Positions 37,320-47,936 of a DNA stretch of 64,000 nt are shown in pieces. This DNA is from Rhizobium sp. Root482 (GTDB lineage: Bacteria > Pseudomonadota > Alphaproteobacteria > Rhizobiales > Rhizobiaceae): contig NZ_LMFA01000012.1 of assembly GCF_001426565.1 (NCBI RefSeq), positions 434,861 to 498,860 of the forward strand, given 5' to 3'. The notes beneath the pieces were generated by a model. It made no database searches and was not told the origin of the DNA. It worked only from the letters and a program-made list of their open reading frames with translations. Numbering within the stretch: the first letter of the stretch is position 1; every line of letters begins with the position of its first letter. The translations under genes were made by a program, and so were the position numbers.

Positions 37320-37724
37320 ATGAAGCAGAACCTGGCACTGATCGCGCTTGTCGTTCGCGACTATGACGAAGCGATCGCCTTCTATGTCGGAAAGCTCGGC
37401 TTCGTCCTTGTCGAAGACAGCTACCAGCCGGAACAGGACAAGCGCTGGGTTGTCGTCAGGCCTCCGGGAGAGCCCGGCGGCACCGGCATTCTCCTGGCGC
37501 GCGCGTCATCGCCGCTGCAGGAGAATTTCATTGGCAACCAGGCCGGTGGCCGGGTCTTCCTGTTCCTGCAGACCGATGATTTCTGGCGGGACCATGCGGT
37601 AATGGTAGACGCGGGCATCCATTTCGTCCGCGAACCGAAGCAGGCGGATTACGGCACAGTTGCGGTATTCGAGGACCTCTACGGCAATCTCTGGGATCTC
37701 GTTCAGTTCAGCGACAGCCGCTGA
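37320..37724 (+). CDS. VOC-superfamily (glyoxalase-fold) protein
   Basis: A 134-residue vicinal-oxygen-chelate-fold protein. LIALVVRDYDEAIAFYVGKLGFVLVEDSY is a classic first betaalphabetabetabeta module, and DYGTVAVFEDLYGNLWDLVQF carries the C-terminal glutamate-containing strand. Family members are lyases, dioxygenases or resistance proteins, often Mn- or Ni-dependent; the substrate is unknown. It starts at ATG 37320, 27 bp after the peroxiredoxin stop, and probably shares its transcript. It is convergent with rnhA. Confidence 0.9.
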   Translation: MKQNLALIALVVRDYDEAIAFYVGKLGFVLVEDSYQPEQDKRWVVVRPPGEPGGTGILLARASSPLQENFIGNQAGGRVFLFLQTDDFWRDHAVMVDAGIHFVREPKQADYGTVAVFEDLYGNLWDLVQFSDSR

Positions 37725-37751
37725 GAACGGAGCCGGCTGCGGCGGCGCGGC

Positions 37752-38195
37752 TTACCGCTTCTTCTTGAAGGGCTCCATGCCTTTGCGTGCCAGTTCGTCG
37801 GCCCGCTCGTTCTCCGGATGGCCGGCATGGCCCTTGACCCAGTGCCAGGTGACCTTGTGGCGCTGGTTGGCGAGATCAAGCGCCTGCCAGAGTTCGCCGT
37901 TCTTCACCGGCTTCTTGTCTGCCGTCTTCCAGCCGTTCCGCTTCCAGCCATGGATCCACTTGCCGATGCCGTCCATGACATATTTCGAATCGGTGTGCAG
38001 ATCGACCTCGCAAGCGCTCTTGAGGCTGTCGAGCGCCGTGATCGCCGCCAGAAGCTCCATGCGATTGTTGGTCGTGTCCGGCTCGCCGCCGCAAAGGTCC
38101 TTCTCGATGTCGCCGTAGCGCAGCACCGCGCCCCAGCCGCCCGGGCCCGGATTTCCAGAGCAGGCGCCGTCCGTGTAGATATCGACGTGTTTCAT
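37752..38195 (-). CDS. rnhA: Ribonuclease HI
   Basis: A 147-residue nuclease that degrades RNA in RNA-DNA hybrids, such as R-loops and Okazaki primers. Catalytic acids are visible: Asp in [19 protein letters not shown], Glu in [13 protein letters not shown], Asp in [11 protein letters not shown], and His/Asp in [18 protein letters not shown]. The basic handle [20 protein letters not shown] is present, and the length is normal for bacterial RNase HI. Its ATG overlaps the thrB stop codon by four bases (ATGA), so the two are translationally coupled. Confidence 0.98.
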   Translation of the reverse strand: MKHVDIYTDGACSGNPGPGGWGAVLRYGDIEKDLCGGEPDTTNNRMELLAAITALDSLKSACEVDLHTDSKYVMDGIGKWIHGWKRNGWKTADKKPVKNGELWQALDLANQRHKVTWHWVKGHAGHPENERADELARKGMEPFKKKR

Positions 38196-39172
38196 GCGGG
38201 CAGTGTCTCTTCAGTCAGGCCATATTCGGCGGCGGTTGCGACGGAACGGTGGAATTGCAGTTTCTTCAGATATTCGAGCGGGTCCTTCTTCACCACCAGC
38301 GCCCCTTCCGGCGTCATCAGCCAGTCATAGAGCCTCGTCAGGAAGAAGCGCAGCGCCGATCCGCGGGCCAGCAGCGGCAGCGCCTTTACCTCCCCCGCCG
38401 TCAGCGGGCGCAGGCTCTGATAGCCTTCGAGGAGCGCCATGCTCTTGGTGACGTTGAAGGCGCCGTCCTTCTCGAAGCACCAGGCATTGAGGCAGATGGA
38501 GACATCATAGGCGAGCAGGTCGTTGCAGGCGAAATAGAAGTCGATCAGGCCCGAAAGCCCATCGCCGAGGAAAAACACATTGTCGGGAAAGAGATCGGCG
38601 TGGATGACGCCTTCCGGCAGGTTTTTCGGCCAGTTCGCCTCGAGGAGATCGAGTTCGCCGGCGATTTCGTCTTTGAGACCCGGCTGGACCTCGTCGGCTC
38701 GCTCGCGCGAATTGTTCCACAGCGGCCGCCAGCCCGTGACAGAGAGCGCATTGGGGCGGCGGATGGCAAAGTCGCCGCCTGCCAGATGCATCGCCGCCAG
38801 CGCGCGGCCGACCTCGCGGCAGTGATGAGCCTCCGGCTTCCTCAGCCACATGCCTTCGAGGAAGGAAATGACGGCAGCTGGCCGGCCGGACAATTGGCCG
38901 AGCAGCTCGCCATCGGCGCGCGGCAGGGGCAGCGGGCAGGAAAGCCCCTTTTCGGCGAGATGATGCATCAGCCCCAGGAAGAACGGCAGGTCGTCGCGCT
39001 CCACCCGCTTTTCATAGAGCGTCAGGATATAGGAGCCCTTGGTGGTATGGAGCAGGAAATTGGTATTTTCGACGCCCTCGGCAATGCCCTTGTAGGAGGT
39101 GAGCGTGCCGACGTCATAGGCCGCCAGGAACCGGGCAAGGTCGTCTTCCGTGATGTCGGTGTAAACTGCCAC
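38192..39172 (-). CDS. thrB: Homoserine kinase (APH-fold type)
   Basis: This enzyme phosphorylates homoserine with ATP to give the substrate of threonine synthase (ThrC). The 326-residue protein belongs to the aminoglycoside-phosphotransferase-like ThrB found in rhizobia and pseudomonads, not the GHMP type. It begins [20 protein letters not shown]. The catalytic loop is [14 protein letters not shown], and the metal-binding Asp follows in [20 protein letters not shown]. It is part of an ispH-thrB-rnhA block. A 177-bp gap with an inverted repeat separates it from ispH. Confidence 0.95.
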   Translation of the reverse strand: MAVYTDITEDDLARFLAAYDVGTLTSYKGIAEGVENTNFLLHTTKGSYILTLYEKRVERDDLPFFLGLMHHLAEKGLSCPLPLPRADGELLGQLSGRPAAVISFLEGMWLRKPEAHHCREVGRALAAMHLAGGDFAIRRPNALSVTGWRPLWNNSRERADEVQPGLKDEIAGELDLLEANWPKNLPEGVIHADLFPDNVFFLGDGLSGLIDFYFACNDLLAYDVSICLNAWCFEKDGAFNVTKSMALLEGYQSLRPLTAGEVKALPLLARGSALRFFLTRLYDWLMTPEGALVVKKDPLEYLKKLQFHRSVATAAEYGLTEETLPA

Positions 39173-39210
39173 GTCTGTTTCTCTAGGTTCGCATTGATGG
39201 AGGGTCTTTG

Positions 39211-39330
39211 GATCCTCGGGTCAAGCCCGAGGATGACGGAGGCGGGAGGTTCGAGATCAGGATATTATATAGCTGATAGTATGCGACGGCCTCCAAGGTC
39301 GTCATCCTCGGGCTTGACCCGAGGATCCAT
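39211..39330. repeat. Inverted pair of 29-bp palindromes
   Basis: GATCCTCGGGTCAAGCCCGA (39211-39239 continues GGATGACGG) recurs as its reverse complement at 39301-39329, with 61 bp between. Each arm is itself a hairpin, CCTCGGG-TCAAG-CCCGAGG. The same paired arrangement occurs at 44759-44822. The sequence motif is frequent in alphaproteobacterial intergenic DNA in my experience. Confidence 0.9.
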
Positions 39331-39349
39331 GCCGCCAGCACCCCAATCT

Positions 39350-40360
39350 CTAGTCTCCCTTAACGAAGGCCATGTCCGACGTCGTCAGCGGCACGTGGCG
39401 GAGTTCGCGGTTGACTAGGAAATTTTCGGTTTCCTCGACCGTGTCGGCCAGCTCGACCACGGCGCCGTAACGCACTCGAAACGCCTCTATGATCTCGTTG
39501 ACGATGACCTCCGGCGCGGATGCCCCGGCAGACAGGCCCACCGTAGAGACATCGGCGAAATCATCCCAGTCGATTTCCGAGGCGCGTTGGACAAGCACCG
39601 ATTTTTTCGCACCGGCGCGTAAGGCAACCTCTACCAGCCGCTTGGAATTGGACGAATTCGGCGCACCGACGATAATGAAATGATCGCAGCCGGGTGCCGC
39701 CTGCTTGACCGCTTCCTGGCGGTTGGTGGTGGCATAGCAGATCGAGTCGGCGGCAGGCGCCGTCAGGTTCGGGAAGCGTTCGTGCAGGCGTTTGATGACG
39801 CCGGCCGTGTCATCGACGGACAGCGTCGTCTGGGTGACGAAACCGAGATTGTCCGGGTCCGGCGGCATATAGATATCCGCGTCTTCCACCGTTTCGACCA
39901 GCGAGACCGCGCCTTCGGGCAATTGCCCCATCGTGCCGATGACCTCGGGATGGCCGGCATGGCCGATCAGCACCACATGACGACCGAGGCGCTGGTGGCG
40001 CATGGCCTGCTTGTGAACCTTGGAGACCAGCGGGCATGTGGCGTCGAGATAGAAGAGATTGCGGCTGTCGGCATCGGCCGGAACGGATTTCGGCACGCCA
40101 TGGGCGGAAAAGACCACAGGCTGCTTGCGGTGCTCTGCCGGGATTTCATCCAGTTCTTCGACGAAGATCGCGCCCTTGGCCTCGAGCCCCTCGACCACGT
40201 AGCGATTATGGACGATCTCGTGGCGGACATAGACCGGGGCGCCGAATTCCTTCAGCGCCAGCACGACGATCTGGATCGCCCGATCGACGCCGGCGCAGAA
40301 GCCGCGCGGGCCGCACAGGCGGATGGTGATCGGGGACTTTTCGCTGAAAGAGATGGTCAT
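39350..40360 (-). CDS. ispH: 4-hydroxy-3-methylbut-2-enyl diphosphate reductase
   Basis: IspH performs the last step of the MEP isoprenoid pathway, reducing HMBPP to IPP and DMAPP with an iron-sulfur cluster. The 336-residue protein has the three cluster cysteines in [31 protein letters not shown] and [15 protein letters not shown]. It also has the substrate-binding histidines in [13 protein letters not shown] and IGHAGHPEV, and the glutamate-containing region of the family. The upstream DUF1304 gene ends three bases before the start, so they are co-transcribed. Confidence 0.97.
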   Translation of the reverse strand: MTISFSEKSPITIRLCGPRGFCAGVDRAIQIVVLALKEFGAPVYVRHEIVHNRYVVEGLEAKGAIFVEELDEIPAEHRKQPVVFSAHGVPKSVPADADSRNLFYLDATCPLVSKVHKQAMRHQRLGRHVVLIGHAGHPEVIGTMGQLPEGAVSLVETVEDADIYMPPDPDNLGFVTQTTLSVDDTAGVIKRLHERFPNLTAPAADSICYATTNRQEAVKQAAPGCDHFIIVGAPNSSNSKRLVEVALRAGAKKSVLVQRASEIDWDDFADVSTVGLSAGASAPEVIVNEIIEAFRVRYGAVVELADTVEETENFLVNRELRHVPLTTSDMAFVKGD

Positions 40361-40363
40361 TTG

Positions 40364-40729
40364 TCAGGATGCCAGAAACAGGAACAGGAGCGCCAGGAGT
40401 GCCGGCCCGCCCTGCACCACAAGAATGCGCGGGCTGACAGACCACGCGCCATATATAGCGGCAACGACCACGCACACAAGGAAGAAGAGCTTCAACTGGA
40501 CGCCAAGGTCAGGCGGAGAAGCGATGAGCGACCAGAAAAGCCCGGCGGAGAGGAAGCCATTATAGAGCCCCTGATTGCCGGCCAGCACCTTCGTCGCATC
40601 GGCCTGTTGCTGCGACATGCGAAAGACCCGGCGCCCCAGCGGCCCCGTCCATAAAAACATTTCAAGCACGAGGAAGCCGAGATGCAGCAGCGCGGTCAGG
40701 GCGATCAGGATATTTGCGGTAAGAGCCAT
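40364..40729 (-). CDS. DUF1304 membrane protein
   Basis: A 121-residue protein with four predicted membrane helices (around residues 5-25, 50-70, 77-95 and 100-118). It matches the DUF1304 pattern LIALTALLHLGFLVLEMFLWTGPLGRRVFRM, then LAGNQGLYNGFLSAGL. Function unknown. It sits three bases upstream of ispH on the same strand and 31 bp downstream of the SURF1 gene, so it is probably carried on a common transcript with them. Confidence 0.92.
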   Translation of the reverse strand: MALTANILIALTALLHLGFLVLEMFLWTGPLGRRVFRMSQQQADATKVLAGNQGLYNGFLSAGLFWSLIASPPDLGVQLKLFFLVCVVVAAIYGAWSVSPRILVVQGGPALLALLFLFLAS

Positions 40730-40760
40730 TCGAACGTTTCCCCCAGTTGATCGCCGAAAC

Positions 40761-41471
40761 CTATGTCCTGCGCCGCAGGATGAACATTCCGCCCACGCCG
40801 ACCAGGGCCGCGGCCAGGCCGTACCAGGTCACCGCATATTGAAGATGGTTGTTGGGCAGGTCGAACTGGGTGACGCCGCCGATCGGCAGTCCGCCGGGAT
40901 TGGGCGTCGCGTCCGCATCCATGAAGAAAGGCACGAGCTGGTCAGGATCGAGACCGGCGCTTTGCGCCATGACGTCGAGATCCTTCCAGTAGAAGATGTT
41001 CTTGGCGACATCATTGTCCGGCACGACCCAGGAGGGCTTTTCGGCAAGTTTTGCCCGGGCAAGACCGGTTACCACCTGCTCGCCGGTCAATTGCCCCTGT
41101 TTGCGCATTTCCGGTTCCTTGCGCTCGAAGGGCACGAAACCGCGATTGACGAGAAGGAAGCGCCCATCAGCCAGCTGCAGCGGCGTATAGACATAGTAGC
41201 CGGTGCGGCCCTGGTAGGTTGCGAAGAAATGGCGCTCTTTGTCATTGAGGAAAGTGCCGGTCACGCGCAGGCTGCGGTAGTCGACATCCTCGCCGGCACC
41301 CGCCATGGCCTCGACCGCCGCCAGTTCGGCCGGCGGCGCGGTGCGGCGCTCCGAGATCGAAGCGAGCAGGCTTTCCTTCCAGTGCAGCCGCTGCACCTGC
41401 CAGGTGCCGAGCGCCAGGAGCACGGCCAGGGCCACCAGAAAAACCACGATGCTGGCGATCCGGCCTATCAT
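40761..41471 (-). CDS. surf1: SURF1-family cytochrome oxidase assembly protein
   Basis: Surf1 assists heme a insertion into subunit I of aa3-type oxidase. The 236-residue protein has the two expected membrane anchors: IASIVVFLVALAVLLALGTWQVQRL at the N-terminus and LQYAVTWYGLAAALVGVGGMFIL at the C-terminus. Between them is a periplasmic domain with YRSLRVTGTF, RTGYYVYTPLQLADGRFLLVNRGFVP and YWKDLDVMAQ. ATG 41471 is chosen because GGGGAGG lies at ideal spacing; upstream ATGs would lengthen the cytosolic tip. It follows the cox operon and a DUF983 gene on the same strand. Confidence 0.95.
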   Translation of the reverse strand: MIGRIASIVVFLVALAVLLALGTWQVQRLHWKESLLASISERRTAPPAELAAVEAMAGAGEDVDYRSLRVTGTFLNDKERHFFATYQGRTGYYVYTPLQLADGRFLLVNRGFVPFERKEPEMRKQGQLTGEQVVTGLARAKLAEKPSWVVPDNDVAKNIFYWKDLDVMAQSAGLDPDQLVPFFMDADATPNPGGLPIGGVTQFDLPNNHLQYAVTWYGLAAALVGVGGMFILRRRT

Positions 41472-41499
41472 GCGGCCTCCCCTTCCTGTCGGCATGGTC

Positions 41500-41883
41500 T
41501 CAACCACGGTCGATCTCGCCCGGCCGCGCCGCGTGGCGGAATTGAAGATTGATCAGGATGCCCTTGAGCATGCGCATGAGCGCGAGGCTGAAGACCGTGG
41601 CGAGCGGCGCCCACAGGAGGAAATGCAGCCAGAGCGGCGGATTGAGAGTAACCTCCATCCATAGCGCCGCGCCGACGACGACGAAGCCGACGATCAGGAT
41701 GACGAAGACCACCGGTCCATCGCCGGAATCGGCAAAGGAGAAATCCAGTCCGCAATTGGCGCAGGCCGGCCGGACCGCGAGAAAGCCGTCAAACAGCTTC
41801 CCCTCACCGCAGCGCGGGCAAAGCCCCTTCACTCCAGCCTTCACCGGTTCGACCGGCGGAAAATGGGCGCTGTCTTCGTTCAT
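41500..41883 (-). CDS. DUF983 zinc-ribbon membrane protein
   Basis: A 127-residue protein. The N-terminus has a four-cysteine zinc ribbon (KGLCPRCGEGKLFDGFLAVR, then PACANCGLDFSF), followed by two membrane helices (VVFVILIVGFVVVGAALW and LHFLLWAPLATVFSLAL). This is the DUF983 family, regularly found within alphaproteobacterial cox gene clusters, and an assembly role is suspected but unproven. ATG 41883 is the start. A terminator upstream separates it from ctaE, so it likely has its own promoter and leads the DUF983-surf1-DUF1304-ispH group. Confidence 0.92.
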   Translation of the reverse strand: MNEDSAHFPPVEPVKAGVKGLCPRCGEGKLFDGFLAVRPACANCGLDFSFADSGDGPVVFVILIVGFVVVGAALWMEVTLNPPLWLHFLLWAPLATVFSLALMRMLKGILINLQFRHAARPGEIDRG

Positions 41884-41979
41884 GCCTGCTTCCGCTCCTG
41901 TTGTGATCCGGTGCCGTGACGCATCTGTACACCGGCCAGATATCGGGGGGGCGTCCCACACGGGCGCTCCCGCCGACGA

Positions 41980-42009
41980 AAAAGGCGGGCGTCGATGCGC
42001 CCGCCTTTT
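41980..42009 (-). terminator. Terminator of the cytochrome oxidase operon
   Basis: A perfect 12-bp stem AAAAGGCGGGCG / CGCCCGCCTTTT with a 6-nt loop lies 22 bp after the ctaE stop codon. On the minus strand the stem is followed by a T-run (TTTTT). The symmetric A and T ends mean it could work in both directions. Confidence 0.9.
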
Positions 42010-42031
42010 CTATTTCAATGGCCTTGACCGA

Positions 42032-42910
42032 TCAACCGTGAGCGATCGGTGCGCCCCAGCTGCCCCAGATATAGATCGAGAAGAACAGGAACAGCCAGAC
42101 CACATCGACGAAGTGCCAGTACCAAGCAGCGGCTTCGAAGCCGAAATGCTGTTTCGGCGTAAAATCGCCCTTCAGGGCCCGCAGCAGGCAGACCAAAAGG
42201 AAGATGGTGCCGACCAGCACGTGGAAGCCATGGAAGCCGGTCGCCATGAAGAAGGTGGCACCATAGATGGAATCCTTGAAGGCAAAGGGCGCATGGATAT
42301 ATTCATAGGCCTGCACGAAGGAGAACAGCATGCCGAGCAGGACGGTCAGCGTCAGGCCGTTGATCAGGCCCTTGCGGTCGTTATGCAGCAATGCGTGATG
42401 CGCCCAGGTGACCGTGGTGCCGGACAGGAGCAGGATGACGGTGTTATAAAGCGGCAGGTGCCAGGGATCGAGAACCTCGATGCCGACCGGCGGCCATTGC
42501 CCACCCGTAAAGGTGTTGCGCGCTGCCTGGATGGCCTCGCCCGGAAACAGGCTGGCATCGAAATAGACCCAGAACCAGGCGACAAAGAACATCACCTCGG
42601 AGGCGATGAACATGATCATGCCGTAGCGCAGATGCAGCGACACGACGCGGGTGTGATGCCCCTCATGCGCTTCCTTGATCGTGTCCGCCCACCAGCCGTA
42701 CATCGTGTAGAGCACGATCGCGAGGCCGCCGAAGAACAGCCAGGGGTTTGCCCAGTCCATCCCGAACAGGCTGAACGAGCCGCCGGAGAGATAGCGCATA
42801 TAGCCGATGCCGCCAAAGGCCATGACGAACGCGCCGATCGAGGCCAGAAGCGGCCAGGGGCTGGGGTCGATGATGTGGTAGTCGTGGTTTTTCTGGTGCG
42901 CATCGGCCAT
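42032..42910 (-). CDS. ctaE: Cytochrome c oxidase subunit III
   Basis: Subunit III of the aa3-type heme-copper oxidase, seven membrane helices, 292 residues. It begins MADAHQKNHDYHIIDPSPWPLLASIGAF. Conserved features include EAHEGHHTRVVSLHLRYGMIMFIASEVMFFVAWFWVYFDASLF, TWAHHALLHNDRKG and the C-terminal AAAWYWHFVDVVWLFLF. It stabilises the enzyme and proton uptake into subunit I. It is the last gene of the ctaC-ctaD-ctaB-coxF-ctaG-ctaE series, and a strong terminator follows. Confidence 0.98.
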   Translation of the reverse strand: MADAHQKNHDYHIIDPSPWPLLASIGAFVMAFGGIGYMRYLSGGSFSLFGMDWANPWLFFGGLAIVLYTMYGWWADTIKEAHEGHHTRVVSLHLRYGMIMFIASEVMFFVAWFWVYFDASLFPGEAIQAARNTFTGGQWPPVGIEVLDPWHLPLYNTVILLLSGTTVTWAHHALLHNDRKGLINGLTLTVLLGMLFSFVQAYEYIHAPFAFKDSIYGATFFMATGFHGFHVLVGTIFLLVCLLRALKGDFTPKQHFGFEAAAWYWHFVDVVWLFLFFSIYIWGSWGAPIAHG

Positions 42911-42973
42911 GGCAAATATCCCCGATAAGTCTTTCCTGTCGTCGCCTCCGGCTTAGCCGAAAACGGTGATCTG

Positions 42974-43597
42974 TCAAAGTTTACTGTCAGTCCCGGCCGG
43001 ATCGGCGGTCAAGGCCGCCACCGGCTTGGAGGGTTCGTGGGCGTAGAAGGTATAGGACAAGGTGATGGTGCCGATATTCTTCGTCTCGACCGCCTTGACG
43101 ATTTCCGGATCGATGAAGAACACCACCGGCATCTCCATTTCTTCGCCCGGCTTGAGCGTCGTCTCGGTAAAGCAGAAGCACTCCACCTTGTTGAAATAGG
43201 CACCGGCCGCCATCGGCGTGACGTTGAACACCGCCTGTCCGGTGGTCGGCGTGGATGCAAGGTTCTTCGCCTTGAACGCCACCTGCACCGTCTCGCCGAT
43301 CTTCAACTCGATATCGCGATCCACCGGCTTGAAATCCCACGGCAGGTCGGAGGCCATATTGGCATCGAAGGTCACCTTGATGGTCTTGTCGAGGATGACC
43401 TCGGAGGCCTGCTCGACCCGTTTCGTCGTGCCGTTATAGCCGGTTACCCGGCAAAACATGTCGTAGAGCGGAACGGCCGCATAGGACATGCCGACCATGG
43501 CAAAGACGAAGGCGACGCAGGAGGCGACGATGACGCCGTTTGCCCGTTCCTTGCCCTGCACCGGCCTCTTCTGCGTTCCCTGGTTCGTTTCCGTCAT
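42974..43597 (-). CDS. ctaG: Cytochrome c oxidase assembly protein CtaG (Cox11 type)
   Basis: Delivers copper to the CuB centre of subunit I. The 207-residue protein has one N-terminal membrane helix ([29 protein letters not shown]) and an immunoglobulin-like periplasmic domain. The copper-binding motif [27 protein letters not shown] is near residue 140, and a conserved Cys lies in [12 protein letters not shown]. Length and motifs are standard. It lies 12 bp after the coxF gene and 63 bp before ctaE, within the oxidase operon. Confidence 0.97.
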   Translation of the reverse strand: MTETNQGTQKRPVQGKERANGVIVASCVAFVFAMVGMSYAAVPLYDMFCRVTGYNGTTKRVEQASEVILDKTIKVTFDANMASDLPWDFKPVDRDIELKIGETVQVAFKAKNLASTPTTGQAVFNVTPMAAGAYFNKVECFCFTETTLKPGEEMEMPVVFFIDPEIVKAVETKNIGTITLSYTFYAHEPSKPVAALTADPAGTDSKL

Positions 43598-43609
43598 GAC
43601 CGCGCGCTC

Positions 43610-43750
43610 CTATTGGACCATGCCGTTGCTGAACTTGACCAGCGTGACGACATAGAAGGCGACGACGAGGCCGAACAGCACGACACCGAGCGCGATATTG
43701 CGACCGCGACGCGATTTCTTCTGGGCGGGCGTGAGCGTGAGGAGTTCCAT
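43610..43750 (-). CDS. coxF: CoxF-like small membrane protein
   Basis: A 46-residue protein, [20 protein letters not shown] then LGVVLFGLVVAFYVVTLVKFSNGMVQ. A basic N-terminal patch precedes one membrane helix, giving an N-in orientation. Its ATG shares a base with the ctaB stop codon (TGATG), and it ends 12 bp before ctaG. The position between ctaB and ctaG is where rhizobia and relatives carry the short protein called CoxF. The role is presumably in oxidase assembly, but no function is established. It is easily missed because of its size. Confidence 0.88.
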   Translation of the reverse strand: MELLTLTPAQKKSRRGRNIALGVVLFGLVVAFYVVTLVKFSNGMVQ

Positions 43751-44706
43751 CAGACGGCCTTTCCGGCAGCGAGCCACAGGGTGGCAACCAGGTGATCGAT
43801 CATCAGCGCGGAGAAGATCGCGAAGAGATAAAGGATCGAGAAGGCAAAGAGTTTCTTGGCCGGCAGCATCCTGGCGTCGCCCTCAGGCATGCGGTGGACG
43901 CCCAGCGAATACCAGATGAAGATGAGGCCGAGCACGGCTGCGAAGACGCCGTAGACGGTGCTGGCAAAGCCGAGTGCCGTCGGCACCACGCCGATGATGG
44001 CGGTCAGGACCGCATAGATGACGATCTGGGTCTTTGTGACCGCCTCGCCGCAGACATTCGGCATCATCGGCACGCCGACGGCGCCATAGTCGCGCATCTT
44101 GAACAGGGCCAGCGCCCAGAAATGCGGCGGCGTCCACAGGAAGGTGATGAGGAAGAGGACGATGCTCTCGACCGACACGCCGCCGGTAACGGCGGCCCAG
44201 CCGATCATCGGCGGAAAGGCGCCGGCAGCGCCGCCGATGACGATGTTCTGCGGCGTCGAGCGCTTCAGCCAGATCGTATAGATGACGGCGTAGAAGAAGA
44301 TGGTGAAGGCGAGCAGCCCGGCCGACAGCCAGTTGACGACGACGCCGAGGATGCAGACGGAAAAGGCCGACAGCGTCAGGCCGAAGGCGAGCGCCTCCCC
44401 AGGCAGGATCTTGCCCGCCGGGATCGGCCGGCTGGCGGTGCGGGTCATCACCGCGTCGATATCGGCGTCGTACCACATATTGAGGGCACCGGAAGCACCG
44501 GCGCCGACGGCGATACAGAGAATGGCGATGAAGCCGATGACGGGATGGATATGGCCGGGCGCCATGACCATGCCGGCAAGCGCCGTGAAGACCACCAGCG
44601 ACATGACGCGCGGCTTCAGGAGCTCAAAGAAATCGCGCGCAGTGGCCTCCGAAAGGCGAACCGCGCCTTCGCTGCCGATTGCTTCGTGATTGTCGATGAC
44701 CGTCAT
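43750..44706 (-). CDS. ctaB: Protoheme IX farnesyltransferase
   Basis: Heme O synthase, a UbiA-superfamily prenyltransferase that adds a farnesyl group to heme b on the way to heme A. The 318-residue protein has about nine membrane helices. The first Asp-rich motif is [23 protein letters not shown] and the second is [19 protein letters not shown]. The N-terminus [26 protein letters not shown] is typical. The stop overlaps the coxF start. A 217-bp gap containing an inverted repeat separates it from ctaD. Confidence 0.97.
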   Translation of the reverse strand: MTVIDNHEAIGSEGAVRLSEATARDFFELLKPRVMSLVVFTALAGMVMAPGHIHPVIGFIAILCIAVGAGASGALNMWYDADIDAVMTRTASRPIPAGKILPGEALAFGLTLSAFSVCILGVVVNWLSAGLLAFTIFFYAVIYTIWLKRSTPQNIVIGGAAGAFPPMIGWAAVTGGVSVESIVLFLITFLWTPPHFWALALFKMRDYGAVGVPMMPNVCGEAVTKTQIVIYAVLTAIIGVVPTALGFASTVYGVFAAVLGLIFIWYSLGVHRMPEGDARMLPAKKLFAFSILYLFAIFSALMIDHLVATLWLAAGKAV

Positions 44707-44758
44707 ATCGTGTCCACTCTATCATCCGAAAGGGGCGGCCTGCGGCCTCCCTCTCACT

Positions 44759-44822
44759 CGTCATCCTCGGGCTTGACCCGAGGATCCATGCCACATCCTC
44801 GGGTCAAGCCCGAGGATGACGG
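44759..44822. repeat. Inverted pair of palindromes between ctaD and ctaB
   Basis: CGTCATCCTCGGGCTTGACC (arm to 44785) faces its reverse complement ending GAGGATGACGG at 44822, with only a few bases between. This is a compact form of the repeat seen at 39211-39330. As RNA it would form a long hairpin inside the oxidase operon. Confidence 0.9.
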
Positions 44823-44923
44823 AGGGTGGGGTTGCTGGGCGTGCCCAACGAACCTTCTGCTCCGTGGTATCGCGTACCATTTTTCAGGGAGCCGCCGTTT
44901 CCGGCGACCCCAGCCTCAAAGTC

Positions 44924-46621
<1,698 letters not shown>

Positions 46622-46637
46622 TCAATTCCCCCTAGAA

Positions 46638-47522
46638 TTACTGTGCGGCGTTTTCAGCGACGTCGACGGCCTTCGCCGCGCCGTCGATGGAAGCCATGAG
46701 CGCCTTGTTCGCGTCGCCCACATTGGTGGCGGCGGCGGCAAGCCAGGTATCGTATTTCTCCTGGCTGACCACGCGGACGGCGATCGGCATATAGGCATGA
46801 TCCTTGCCGCAAAGCTCGGAACACTGGCCATAATAGAGGCCTTCACGGTCCGCCTTGAACCAGGTTTCGTTGAGGCGGCCGGGAACGGCGTCGATCTTCA
46901 CGCCGAAGGCCGGCATGGCGTAGGCATGGATCACGTCGGAAGCGGTGACGAGAAGCCGGACGGTCTTGCCGACCGGGACGACGACTTCGTTGTCGACGGC
47001 CAGGAGGCGCGGATAGGCGGCCCTGTCGTCCTTGCCGAGCGCTGCGCGATCCTCGTCCTTCAGGAGAAGGCTATCGAAGGACAGCGGGTTTTCGCCGACT
47101 TCATATTCATAGGACCAGTACCACTGGTTGCCGGTCGCCTTCAACGTCAGGTCCGGATTCTGCGGCGGCGTCAGCTGCGCGGTCAGAAGCTGGAAGGACG
47201 GAATGGCCAGGAAAAGAAGAACGAGCACCGGACCGAGCGTCCAGACGATCTCGATCGCCGTGTTGTGGCTGGTCTTGGAGGGAACCGGGTTCACCTTCTC
47301 GCGGAATTTGACCACGATGTAGACCAGAAGGAAGAGAACGAACAGGGTGATCGGTATGATGAACCAGAGCGTATAATGTTCGAACCAGGTAATTTCTTCC
47401 ATGATTCCGGTGGCAGCCGGCTGAAAATTGGTCTGCCAAGCAACCGGCTGGTCGGCAAAAGCGCTCGAAGCAAAAAGCAGAGAGGCAATCGACGCCAAAA
47501 CTGCATAAGCTTTGTTTTTCAC
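46638..47522 (-). CDS. ctaC: Cytochrome c oxidase subunit II
   Basis: Takes electrons from cytochrome c through the binuclear CuA site. The 294-residue protein has a signal peptide (ending SSAFA), two membrane helices (around residues 45-70 and 85-110) and a cupredoxin domain. The CuA motif GQCSELCGKDHAYMP and upstream His in SDVIHAYAMP are intact. There is no C-terminal cytochrome c domain, so it is the non-fused form. The GTG start at 47522 has GGGAG upstream. A perfect FNR/FixK-like palindrome sits just before the ribosome site. Confidence 0.98.
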   Translation of the reverse strand: MKNKAYAVLASIASLLFASSAFADQPVAWQTNFQPAATGIMEEITWFEHYTLWFIIPITLFVLFLLVYIVVKFREKVNPVPSKTSHNTAIEIVWTLGPVLVLLFLAIPSFQLLTAQLTPPQNPDLTLKATGNQWYWSYEYEVGENPLSFDSLLLKDEDRAALGKDDRAAYPRLLAVDNEVVVPVGKTVRLLVTASDVIHAYAMPAFGVKIDAVPGRLNETWFKADREGLYYGQCSELCGKDHAYMPIAVRVVSQEKYDTWLAAAATNVGDANKALMASIDGAAKAVDVAENAAQ

Positions 47523-47540
47523 AATAATATCTCCCTGGCG

Positions 47541-47556
47541 TTTGATCTACATCAAA
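47541..47556. promoter_or_regulatory. FNR/FixK-type binding site in front of ctaC
   Basis: The perfect palindrome TTTGATCTACATCAAA contains TTGAT-N4-ATCAA, the consensus of FNR, FnrN and FixK regulators. Its centre is 26 bp upstream of the ctaC start codon and only five bases from the ribosome-binding site. Class II activation would need transcription to start inside ctaC, so repression of the aa3 oxidase at low oxygen is the simpler reading. Confidence 0.7.
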
Positions 47557-47936
47557 CCAAAACGCAGAATCCCTGCGATACTGAAGCGCTTCAAACCACA
47601 GTTTGACCGACGCCGCAACATCTGAGCCGCGGAGCCCATGCGGCATTTTTGCGCAAACCGGTCTTTTCACACAGGCCGTCCGTCGCGGCGGGCATTTGCG
47701 GCAATTGTCCCGGACCCGATCCCACCGTCCCGTCAGTGCCGAGCTATAGCATATCCGTGGCAGCCGGCGCCATCGTGGATGGCTCGCAACAATGGGGAAC
47801 GCCCTGTTTGCGGCTGCCGGCACCCGCCAAGAGCCCCATTTCCGCCACACCCGGCTGGAATGTACCCCGGCAGGGCTTTTCATTTGCGCGCCCGCGCTTC
47901 AAGAATAGCCGACTGATTCTTACGTTTGAGGTTTAC
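47557..47936. other. Divergent intergenic region ctaC / ialB-like gene
   Basis: About 380 bp with no gene. It must hold the promoters of the oxidase operon and of the divergent gene at 47937. No -35/-10 pair stands out. The plus-strand frame that runs through 47649-47936 lacks a signal peptide and is an upstream extension of the IalB-like gene only. Confidence 0.4.
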
